NCBI GenBank assembly: GCA_947377625.1
Contig: CANCGR010000117.1
Coordinates: 1-7,446, forward strand
Reading direction: 5' to 3'
Origin: Gammaproteobacteria bacterium
GTDB lineage: Bacteria; Pseudomonadota; Gammaproteobacteria; Pseudomonadales; Pseudohongiellaceae
Length of the DNA: 7,446 nucleotides
The first letter of the stretch is position 1. Every line of letters starts with the position of its first letter. Shown here one piece after another: positions 1 through 5,972 of the stretch. Below the pieces are notes generated by a model. It worked only from the letters and a program-made list of their open reading frames with translations. It had not been told where the DNA came from and ran no database searches. Made by a program: the position numbers and the translations under genes.

Positions 1-924
1 CGCGCCGCCACGCTGATCAAGCGCTCGGGCTGGTCTACCGATCAGTTCAAGCCCGGCGCCCATGTAGAGATCAAAGGCAACCCACACCGTGATGACCCGC
101 ATGCCTGTTACCTGGAAAGCTTCACGCTCAACGGCGCAGCAGAAATCAACCGCAACGACCAGTTCACTACCAGCGCCCCGGTCGACACCTCGAAACGTCC
201 GCTGCACCTGGCCGATGGCCAGCTCAACATCAGCGGCGACTGGGCCGTTGAACAGCTGGTGCTGACAGTACCGCCCAGCGGTGGCCGAGGCTCGATGATC
301 CCCAAAAGTCTGATCAAGGATTTTGCCAGTGGCAAGCTGACGCCGGCTGAGCTGCAAGCCATGCAGCCACCACGTCCGACTGCCGCCTATACAGAAAAGG
401 GCCAGGCTGCGGCCAAAGCTTTCAACAGTAGTTCCCCACAAGACAACCCATGGTTTAACTGCAAACCAACCAGCCTGATTCGCGACTGGACCTCTGACTG
501 GCCGATCAACCAGTTCAAGCAGAGCACTACCGCTCAGGGCGAAAAGATCATCGATATCACCTATGGCTTGTATAACTTCAAACGCCAGATCCACGTTGGC
601 ATGGACAAACATCCAGCCAAACTGGCACCGAGCTATGCCGGCCACTCCATTGGTAAATGGGAAGGCGATACGCTGGTGGTGGATACTGTCGGCTTTGCCG
701 AAGGCGTGCTGTCTCCCCCCACTCGCAACAGTGATCAGCTACATATAGTCGAGCGCTTCTCTCTCGACACTCAAAAGATGGCGCTGAAACGTGAATATTC
801 AGCGACCGATCCGGTTTACCTGACAGCGCCTTATGCCAGCTATGATGTGATGTATCTCTCGGATGTACCTTTCGAAGCACAGACCTGCAAGGAAATGACG
901 CCGGAACTCATGCAGAAGAAGTAA
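1..924 (+). CDS. DUF6152-like uncharacterised protein, 5' end outside the window
   Basis: Frame 1 is open from the first base to a TAA stop at 922-924, giving 307 residues without a start, so the gene begins upstream; the internal GTG at 259 is not a credible start. The first ~45 residues (RSGWSTDQFKPGAHVEIKGNP, then a segment with DPHACYLESFTLNG) resemble the C-terminal half of DUF6152 proteins, which are small exported beta-rich proteins of unknown function. The remainder, after a Pro-rich linker, carries NPWFNCKP, then GKWEGDTLVVDTVGF (residues ~217-231) and LHIVERFSLD. This pattern recurs in uncharacterised exported proteins, which I recall often lying near PQQ enzymes in proteobacterial genomes. 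Two cysteines, in NCKP and in QTCKE near the end, could form a disulfide, which fits a periplasmic location. A strong terminator follows after 36 bases, so it is not in one simple operon with the next gene. No enzymatic role can be assigned. Family recognition is from memory of motifs. Confidence 0.75.
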   Translation, partial: RAATLIKRSGWSTDQFKPGAHVEIKGNPHRDDPHACYLESFTLNGAAEINRNDQFTTSAPVDTSKRPLHLADGQLNISGDWAVEQLVLTVPPSGGRGSMIPKSLIKDFASGKLTPAELQAMQPPRPTAAYTEKGQAAAKAFNSSSPQDNPWFNCKPTSLIRDWTSDWPINQFKQSTTAQGEKIIDITYGLYNFKRQIHVGMDKHPAKLAPSYAGHSIGKWEGDTLVVDTVGFAEGVLSPPTRNSDQLHIVERFSLDTQKMALKREYSATDPVYLTAPYASYDVMYLSDVPFEAQTCKEMTPELMQKK

Positions 925-960
925 GTTCGCAAACTCCTGTTCCAACTCTTTGTTCAACAA

Positions 961-996
961 GGCCGGTCAGCTATAACGTAGCTGCCCGGCCTTTTT
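961..996 (+). terminator. Rho-independent terminator after the DUF6152-like gene
   Basis: The arms are GGCCGG (961-966) and CAGCTA (968-973), pairing with TAGCTG (979-984) and CCGGCC (986-991). There is one T/C mismatch in the stem and a 5-nt loop, and five T follow at 992-996. It begins 36 bases after the stop codon of the upstream gene and separates that gene transcriptionally from the PQQ dehydrogenase gene. Confidence 0.9.
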
Positions 997-1003
997 GTTG
1001 GCA

Positions 1004-1029
1004 GCGCAAGCTTGCGCGTACTACGCAAG
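1004..1029. promoter_or_regulatory. Palindrome with repeated CGCAAG units upstream of the PQQ dehydrogenase
   Basis: A perfect 14-bp palindrome, GCGCAAGCTTGCGC, lies at 1004-1017. It consists of CGCAAG (1005-1010) and its complement CTTGCG (1011-1016), and a third CGCAAG follows at 1024-1029. It is just downstream of the terminator and about 120-145 bases before the dehydrogenase start, where an activator site could lie. It is a candidate operator by position and symmetry only; no regulator family is recognised and chance is possible. Confidence 0.3.
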
Positions 1030-1050
1030 AACGCAGGCCCCCGCATCCCT

Positions 1051-1067
1051 TTGAACCCGCTGTTCAA
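1051..1067. promoter_or_regulatory. Inverted repeat TTGAAC-N5-GTTCAA upstream of the PQQ dehydrogenase
   Basis: TTGAAC (1051-1056) and GTTCAA (1062-1067) form a 6-bp dyad with a 5-base spacer, 82 bases before the chosen start. It could be an operator or a small leader hairpin. No convincing sigma70 or sigma54 promoter could be assigned nearby: TAGTAT at 1106-1111 resembles a -10 element, but no good -35 sits 17 bases upstream. Low confidence. Confidence 0.25.
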
Positions 1068-1134
1068 GCGCCTGAAAGCTACTACGTGGCGGGCCGGTCC
1101 TTGGGGTAGTATTGCGCGCCACATCCATAAAAAC

Positions 1135-1140
1135 AGGGGG
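1135..1140 (+). promoter_or_regulatory. Ribosome binding site that decides the PQQ dehydrogenase start
   Basis: AGGGGG at 1135-1140 ends 9 bases before the ATG at 1150. It supports that ATG over the longer in-frame extension back to TTG 1012, as does the lipoprotein signal peptide that begins exactly there. Confidence 0.7.
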
Positions 1141-1149
1141 AATCCATTC

Positions 1150-3294
1150 ATGATGACAACAAAAAAATCGATGCTGATGGTCGCGATTGTCAGCGGCCTG
1201 ATGCTGGGGGCTTGCTCGCAAGACAAGCCGTCAACACCTGCGGCCACCACCGCAGTCGCGCCAGCAGCAATGCCGGACGCAGCCGCACTCAAAGCCGCTG
1301 CCGATGACGGCAAGGAATGGCTGACCTACGGCCGTGACTATGCGGAAACCCGTTTCAGCCCGCTTAAAGCGATCACTGCTGACAACGTGAAAGACCTCGG
1401 CGTGGCCTGGTCTTTCGATACTGATTCCTTTCGCGGCCTCGAAGGCACACCGCTGATTCACGACGGCATCATCTACGCCACACGTCCGTGGAGCAGCGTA
1501 TTTGCATTGGATGCACGCACCGGTAAAAAGTTGTGGGATTTTGATCCGCAAGTCGACAAGAGCATGGGCTGGAAAGCCTGCTGCGACGTGGTCAACCGTG
1601 GCGTGGCCTTGTATGAAGGCAAAGTGTATGTGGGCGCCATTGATGGTCGCCTGATTGCACTGGATGCCAAGACCGGCGTGCAGCTGTGGCAGGTGCAGAC
1701 CGTTGATCCAGCCAAGTCCTACACCATCACCGGCGCTCCACGCATTGCCGATGGCAAGGTCATCATCGGCCAAGGCGGCGCTGAGCTCGGCACTCGCGGC
1801 TATCTCACAGCCTACGATGCCAAGACGGGTGAACAAGCTTGGCGCTTCTGGGTTGTGCCGGGCAATCCAGCCGATGGCTTTGAGAATCCTGATGTGGAAA
1901 AAGCCGCTGCTACCTGGAGTGGAAAATGGTGGGAAGTTGGCGGGGGTGGCGATCCTTGGGACACCATCATTTACGATCCTGAACTGCGCACCGTTTATGT
2001 CGGCACCGGCAACGGCTCGCCGTGGAGTCACCAGCTGCGCAGTGACGGCAAAGGCGACAACCTCTACCTGTCTTCCATCGTTGCACTCAACGTCGACGAC
2101 GGTCGCGTGAAGTGGCATTACCAAACCACACCGGCCGACAACTGGGACTACACCGCTGTGCAGCCGCTGATGCTGGCCACGCTCACAATGAAGGACGGCT
2201 TGCCACGCAAAGTCATCATGCAGGCACCGAAGAACGGCTTCTTCTACGTGCTGGATCGTGAAACCGGCAAGCTGTTGTCGGCCGATCCTTATGCGGAATT
2301 GAACTGGGCTTCCGGCGTTGATCTGGAAAGCGGGCGTCCGATCGAAACCGGCAACGGACGCTATACCACCGCCATCTCGATGGTGATGCCTGGCCCCACC
2401 GGTGCGCACAACTGGCACCCGATGTCGTACAACCCGGCTACCGGGCTGGTCTACTTGCCAACACTGCAAGGCACCACGTTCCCGTACTCGCAGGAAAAGG
2501 GCTTCACTCACAAGCAAGGCACCTGGAACCTCGGCATCAACCACGACGCCATGGTGGGCATTCCCTTGAAACCACAGAGCGAATACAAACCCGGCACCGG
2601 GCCCAAAACCCGCTCGCCTGGCGCGCTGGTGGCGTGGGATCCGGTCAAGCGTGAGCCGCGCTGGGTGGTGGATTATCCGTTCGCGATCAATGGCGGCACG
2701 CTGACCACCGCCGGCAACCTGGTATTCCAGGGCGGTGCTGATGGCAAGCTGCGCGGCTTCACGGCCGATAAAGGCGAACTGGTGTGGGAAGTGGATCTGG
2801 GCGTTGGCATCATCGCGCCGCCGGTCACCTTCGAACTGGATGGCAAGCAGTATTTGTCAGTGCTGGCTGGCTGGGGTGGCTCCTCCGGCTTGATTGGCCC
2901 CAACAGTACCGGCCAATACAAACCGATTGGACGTCTGTGGACCTTCGTGATCGGTGGCGACAAAAACATCGTGCCCGTCAAAGGGCAGCCATTGCCTGAA
3001 CTGACTGCAATCCCGTTCGACAACAACAAGAAGCTGCTGGCGCAGGGCGAAAACGTCTACACCCAGCACTGCATGTTATGTCATGGCGCTGGCGCCGTTT
3101 CCGGCGGTACGCTAGCCGACCTGCGTTATGCGGCACCTGCTACCTATGACAACATTCTCAACATCGTGCGTCATGGCGCCTACACCGGCTTGGGCATGCC
3201 CAACCTTGGTGAATGGGTGACAGACGACGAGGTGAATGCCGCAAGAAACTGGCTGCTGTCATTGAGAGCTGATCTGATGAAACCCAAGAAATAA
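1150..3294 (+). CDS. PQQ-dependent quinohaemoprotein alcohol dehydrogenase, lipoprotein form
   Basis: This 714-residue enzyme of the methanol/ethanol dehydrogenase family oxidises an alcohol in the periplasm using PQQ and passes electrons to its own haem c. Residues 1-22 are a lipoprotein signal (lipobox LGAC, acylated Cys22); Ser at +2 suggests outer-membrane sorting. An Ala/Pro/Thr-rich tether to ~54 precedes the PQQ beta-propeller (~55-600). Visible family residues are the adjacent cysteines C144-C145, metal ligands E212 (GGAELGTRG) and N288 (GTGNGSPW), and catalytic D333 (NWDYT). The residue two after D333 is Thr335, not the Asp of lanthanide enzymes, so a calcium type is expected. The C-terminal cytochrome c domain has CMLCH (C641, C644, H645) and probable axial Met683 (GLGMP). 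The length is typical of a propeller plus one cytochrome. ATG 1150 is chosen from the signal peptide and RBS. The gene stands alone between terminators. The substrate cannot be told from the sequence, and no PQQ synthesis genes are present. Confidence 0.95.
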   Translation: MMTTKKSMLMVAIVSGLMLGACSQDKPSTPAATTAVAPAAMPDAAALKAAADDGKEWLTYGRDYAETRFSPLKAITADNVKDLGVAWSFDTDSFRGLEGTPLIHDGIIYATRPWSSVFALDARTGKKLWDFDPQVDKSMGWKACCDVVNRGVALYEGKVYVGAIDGRLIALDAKTGVQLWQVQTVDPAKSYTITGAPRIADGKVIIGQGGAELGTRGYLTAYDAKTGEQAWRFWVVPGNPADGFENPDVEKAAATWSGKWWEVGGGGDPWDTIIYDPELRTVYVGTGNGSPWSHQLRSDGKGDNLYLSSIVALNVDDGRVKWHYQTTPADNWDYTAVQPLMLATLTMKDGLPRKVIMQAPKNGFFYVLDRETGKLLSADPYAELNWASGVDLESGRPIETGNGRYTTAISMVMPGPTGAHNWHPMSYNPATGLVYLPTLQGTTFPYSQEKGFTHKQGTWNLGINHDAMVGIPLKPQSEYKPGTGPKTRSPGALVAWDPVKREPRWVVDYPFAINGGTLTTAGNLVFQGGADGKLRGFTADKGELVWEVDLGVGIIAPPVTFELDGKQYLSVLAGWGGSSGLIGPNSTGQYKPIGRLWTFVIGGDKNIVPVKGQPLPELTAIPFDNNKKLLAQGENVYTQHCMLCHGAGAVSGGTLADLRYAAPATYDNILNIVRHGAYTGLGMPNLGEWVTDDEVNAARNWLLSLRADLMKPKK

Positions 3295-3309
3295 CTGCAC
3301 CCACGCAAC

Positions 3310-3346
3310 AAATACAAACCCCGGCTCATGCCGGGGTTTGTATTTT
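3310..3346 (+). terminator. Strong rho-independent terminator after the PQQ dehydrogenase
   Basis: A perfect 16-bp stem has arms 3310-3325 and 3330-3345 around a TCAT loop, with a GC-rich core (CCCCGGC/GCCGGGG). The outer part is A/T-rich (AAATACAAA/TTTGTATTT), so the T-rich 3' arm serves as the U-tract. It starts 16 bases after the stop codon. The symmetry would allow it to work in both directions, although no minus-strand gene is seen here. Confidence 0.93.
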
Positions 3347-3400
3347 GGGGTCAGCAAATGCCACCTGCTTGCTTATCGGCGGGAGCCGGCGTAGCCTGCG

Positions 3401-3430
3401 TAAATAATTAACGAATTAATTAATTATTTA
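3401..3430. promoter_or_regulatory. Probable TetR operator overlapping the tetR start codon
   Basis: TAAATAATTAA (3401-3411) and TTAATTATTTA (3420-3430) are perfect 11-bp arms around an 8-base spacer. A tighter dyad is nested inside: TAATTAA (3405-3411), CGAA, TTAATTA (3416-3422). The last base is the A of the tetR ATG. The stretch is almost pure A/T in a GC-richer neighbourhood. TetR-family repressors usually bind dyads of this size at their own promoter, so it is probably the autoregulatory operator of the tetR-hlyD-ABC operon. AATAAT (3403-3408) could be the -10 element, but no clear -35 was found. The symmetry is seen directly; the binding is inferred. Confidence 0.7.
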
Positions 3431-4062
3431 TGGCTGCCAGGAAAGCAACGTCCAAGCCCCGCCCCGGTCGCCCGACCCAACAACAGGGCATTGATGCCAA
3501 AGGCGCCATCATTGCCGCTGCCTGCCTGTTGTTTGCCCAACACGGCATCAAGGGCAGCAGCAACAAATTGATTGCTGCACAAGCCGGCGTTACGGCAGCG
3601 ATGATTCCTTACTATTTCAGCAAGCGCAGCGCGCTGCACAGCTCGGTGCTGGAAGCCTGCTTCAATCCCTTGCTCGACGGCCTGCCCGACATCAAGACCC
3701 TGCCGCAGCTGGTACATTATTTTCATCAACACCTGAGTTCGCGGCCCTGGCTGCCGCATTTGATGATTCGTGAAGTGCTGACTCCTGACGGGTTGCTGCT
3801 GCCGCTGTTCCAGAAAAATTTTGCTCCACATATTTTCGGTTTCTTCAAACAACTGCTGGTCAAGCAAGTGCAGCCACTCAAGTTGCGGCCTGATTTCGAT
3901 GTTGATCGCCATGTGGTGTTGCTGATGGGCATGATGGTTTATCCGTTCATGTCGATGGGAGTGGCGCAAAATCTGACCGGCCGCAAATTCGACAACAACA
4001 TGCTGGCAGGATTCCGGGACGATGCTCTCAAGCTGTTCCTGAAAGGGATTACTGCCAAATAA
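3430..4062 (+). CDS. TetR-family transcriptional repressor of the adjoining efflux operon
   Basis: This 210-residue protein has the usual length and layout of a TetR regulator. A basic N-terminal tail (RKATSKPRPGRP) precedes an alpha-helical DNA-binding domain at ~22-70, with the helix-turn-helix around 43-62 (GSSNKLIAAQAGVTAAMIPYYF, split as GSSNKLIAAQAG and VTAAMIPYYF) and the family's YYFSKRSAL ending. The rest (~75-210) is a helical ligand-binding and dimer domain rich in hydrophobic residues, similar in style to CecR/YbiH, which controls ybhGFSR in E. coli. The start is fixed: an in-frame TAA stop lies at 3421-3423, no other start codon lies between, and the next in-frame ATG falls inside the HTH. 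No Shine-Dalgarno precedes the ATG, because the upstream bases are the A/T inverted repeat, so translation may be leaderless or rely on unstructured A/T-rich RNA. The stop is 12 bases before the adaptor gene, implying co-transcription and autoregulation. The inducer is unknown. Confidence 0.92.
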   Translation: MAARKATSKPRPGRPTQQQGIDAKGAIIAAACLLFAQHGIKGSSNKLIAAQAGVTAAMIPYYFSKRSALHSSVLEACFNPLLDGLPDIKTLPQLVHYFHQHLSSRPWLPHLMIREVLTPDGLLLPLFQKNFAPHIFGFFKQLLVKQVQPLKLRPDFDVDRHVVLLMGMMVYPFMSMGVAQNLTGRKFDNNMLAGFRDDALKLFLKGITAK

Positions 4063-4074
4063 CGCGAGGTAAAG

Positions 4075-5049
4075 ATGCGCATAGTAAAAATTCTGCTGCC
4101 ACTGGTGGTGCTTGCACTGCTGATCTACGGCGGCATCCGTTTTTTTGGGAATAAGTCGGCAAGCGCAGAGCACATGGCGCTGGGCACACTGGAGCGCGAT
4201 CGCGTCACTTTATCGGCAACTGCGCCCGAGATCATCACCAGTCAGCCGGTGACCGAAGGCAGCCATGTGGAAGCCGGCACTTTACTTGTTCAGCTCGACA
4301 CGGCATTGCAGCAAGCCACTGTCCACAAAATTGAAGCGGATATAGCGCAGCAAGAAGCCAATCTGGACAAGTTGCATCATGGCGCGCGCAATGAAGAAGT
4401 GCGCTCGGCAACAGCCAGAGTGGAAACAGCACGCATTGTGCTGGCAGAGAGTCAACGTGATTTTGAGCGCATCCAATCGATAGCAGCACAACAACTAGCC
4501 TCACGCGCCAATCTGGACACTGCAACCAGCCAGCGTGATGGCAACGCCTCCCGCTTGCGTGATGCTGAAGCCCAGCTGGCGCTGGTGAAGGCTGGCACCC
4601 GCAGTGAAGATCTTGTGCAAGCGGAAGCGCAACTGACTGCGACACGCGCACTGTTGGCTGCAGAGCAACAGCGCCTGGCCAATCTTTCCATCACTGCCAC
4701 CGTAAGCGGGATACTCGATACGCTACCGTGGAATACCGGTGAACGCGTGAGCGCTGGTGCTCAAGTTGCGGTATTACTTACCGATAACGCGCCTTATGCG
4801 CGCGTCTATATTCCTGAGACCAGTCGTGCTGCGATAAATAGTGGCATGCAGCTGAGCGTGCATGTCGATGGTTCGAGCGAGGTTTTCCGAGGCACCGTGC
4901 GGTGGATTTCACACGAGCCAGCCTTTACTCCCTACTACGCACTCAATGGCTCTGAACGTAGTCGTCTGGTTTATCTGGCCGAAGTCGCCTTGCCGGCCAC
5001 CGCCAACTCCTTGCCCGCAGGCCTGCCGGCACAAGTGGAGCTGCCTTGA
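4075..5049 (+). CDS. HlyD/YbhG-like periplasmic adaptor (membrane fusion) subunit
   Basis: This 324-residue adaptor would link the inner-membrane ABC exporter to an outer-membrane channel. The N-terminal segment ~5-24 (VKILLPLVVLALLIYGGIRF) is an uncleaved anchor or signal. Residues ~35-75 form the first half of the lipoyl-like domain (VTEGSHVEAGTLLVQLD). A long coiled coil spans ~77-203 and contains an internal repeat, HHGARNEEVRSATARVETA at 101-119 and KAGTRSEDLVQAEAQLTA at 172-189, typical of the YbhG/YhiI group. The second lipoyl half starts at ~205 (LSITATVSGILDTLPWNTGERV), followed by a beta-barrel and an ERSRLVYLAEV strand near the end. The RBS GAGGT at 4065-4069 sits 5 bases before the ATG. 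The stop TGA overlaps the ATPase start by one base (TGATG at 5047-5051), indicating translational coupling. No outer-membrane partner gene lies in the window, so a shared TolC-like protein is likely. Confidence 0.9.
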   Translation: MRIVKILLPLVVLALLIYGGIRFFGNKSASAEHMALGTLERDRVTLSATAPEIITSQPVTEGSHVEAGTLLVQLDTALQQATVHKIEADIAQQEANLDKLHHGARNEEVRSATARVETARIVLAESQRDFERIQSIAAQQLASRANLDTATSQRDGNASRLRDAEAQLALVKAGTRSEDLVQAEAQLTATRALLAAEQQRLANLSITATVSGILDTLPWNTGERVSAGAQVAVLLTDNAPYARVYIPETSRAAINSGMQLSVHVDGSSEVFRGTVRWISHEPAFTPYYALNGSERSRLVYLAEVALPATANSLPAGLPAQVELP

Positions 5050-5972
5050 TGGATTTTGCGATTGAAGCGCACGGAGTGACGCGAAGGTTCGGCACCTATA
5101 CCGCTGTTGATAAACTGGATCTGCGCATTCCCAAAGGCACTATCTATGGTTTTCTCGGCCCCAATGGCTCCGGCAAATCCACCTCTATTCGACTGTTGAC
5201 CGGTTTGCTGACACCGGATGCAGGCACTATCAATATTCTGGGCCTGGATCTGCCCAGACAAGCCGAACTGTTGCGCACACGCATCGGCTACATGACGCAA
5301 CGCTTCTCGTTGTTCGGCGATCTGACATTGATCGAAAATTTGCAATTCATTGCCAGAATTTACAGCCTCGATCGCAAACTTATGAAAGCGCGCATTGCAG
5401 AATTGCTTGAACTTTATGAGCTGGCTGACCGCAGCAACCTGCTCGCTGACTCGCTCAGCGGTGGACAAAAACAGCGACTGGCACTGGCGGCAGCTACCAT
5501 TCATCAACCAGAACTGCTTTTTCTGGACGAGCCCACCTCTGCGGTTGATCCGGAAAATCGCCGTGATTTTTGGGAGAAACTGTTTGATCTCAGTGATGCC
5601 GGCACCACCATTCTGGTCTCCACCCACTACATGGATGAAGCGGAGCGTTGCCACTATCTGGCGATACTCGAAGCGGGCGTGAAGCGTGCAGACGACACGC
5701 CGCAAAATCTGATGAACAACATGAAGGCCAATGTGGTGGAGATCAGCGGCCCCAACCTGCGTCAGCTGAAGCAGCAATTGTTGTCTGTGCCTCATGTCAA
5801 ATCAGTGGCGCAACAGGGCGTGCAATTGCGCGTACTGGTAGACAAGCAGGTTGTTGATCCCCTCGACTACATCAGAGCCGCCACGCCTGGTTTGCAGGCA
5901 CTGCACCTTTTGGCTTTGGTGCGCCCCTCACTCGAAGACGTATTTGTCACTTCTACCGGAGGCAGACACTAA
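5049..5972 (+). CDS. ABC transporter ATP-binding subunit of a drug-type ABC-2 exporter
   Basis: This 307-residue cytoplasmic ATPase powers the export. Numbered from ATG 5049, all catalytic motifs are intact: Walker A GPNGSGKS (37-44), Q-loop Gln84 (YMTQRFSLFGDLT), signature LSGGQ (136-140), Walker B LLFLDE (156-161), D-loop SAVD (164-167) and H-loop His193 (STHYMDEA). The last ~110 residues form the extra C-terminal domain seen in ABC-2 multidrug ATPases. The closest layout is YbhF, but YbhF carries two fused ABC domains whereas only one is present here, so the protein probably works as a homodimer. ATG 5049 is preferred to the in-frame TTG at 5046 because it has GGAG at 5037-5040 at 8-base spacing and overlaps the adaptor stop in the usual way. 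Its own TAA overlaps the permease ATG (TAATG at 5970-5974). Confidence 0.95.
   Translation: MDFAIEAHGVTRRFGTYTAVDKLDLRIPKGTIYGFLGPNGSGKSTSIRLLTGLLTPDAGTINILGLDLPRQAELLRTRIGYMTQRFSLFGDLTLIENLQFIARIYSLDRKLMKARIAELLELYELADRSNLLADSLSGGQKQRLALAAATIHQPELLFLDEPTSAVDPENRRDFWEKLFDLSDAGTTILVSTHYMDEAERCHYLAILEAGVKRADDTPQNLMNNMKANVVEISGPNLRQLKQQLLSVPHVKSVAQQGVQLRVLVDKQVVDPLDYIRAATPGLQALHLLALVRPSLEDVFVTSTGGRH

Noticed and set aside
1086..1104. Possible sigma54 promoter (GTGGCGGGCCGG...TTG)
   Set aside because: The spacing between the GG and GC elements is wrong for a -24/-12 promoter.
1086..1122. GTGGCG (1086-1091) and CGCCAC (1117-1122) as a leader hairpin or riboswitch
   Set aside because: Only six pairs enclose a 25-base loop and no conserved riboswitch core is visible. 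It is within what chance gives at this GC content.
1012..1149. In-frame N-terminal extension of the PQQ dehydrogenase back to TTG 1012 (46 extra residues)
   Set aside because: It would bury the lipoprotein signal peptide, it lacks its own ribosome binding site, and AGGGGG sits correctly before ATG 1150.
1231..2544. 437-residue open frame on the minus strand
   Set aside because: It lies wholly antisense to the PQQ dehydrogenase, whose motifs are unmistakable. The translation resembles no known protein and is explained by the codon bias of the plus-strand gene.
3424..4173. 249-residue open frame on the minus strand across tetR
   Set aside because: It is antisense to a clear TetR gene and runs into the adaptor gene. 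The translation is rich in Gln/His, as expected of a shadow frame.
5046..5048. TTG as the start of the ATPase
   Set aside because: The ATG directly after it (5049) has better SD spacing and forms the usual TGATG overlap with the adaptor stop.
4971..5795. 274-residue open frame on the minus strand across the ATPase gene
   Set aside because: It is antisense to an ABC ATPase with every motif intact, and its product has no recognisable family features.
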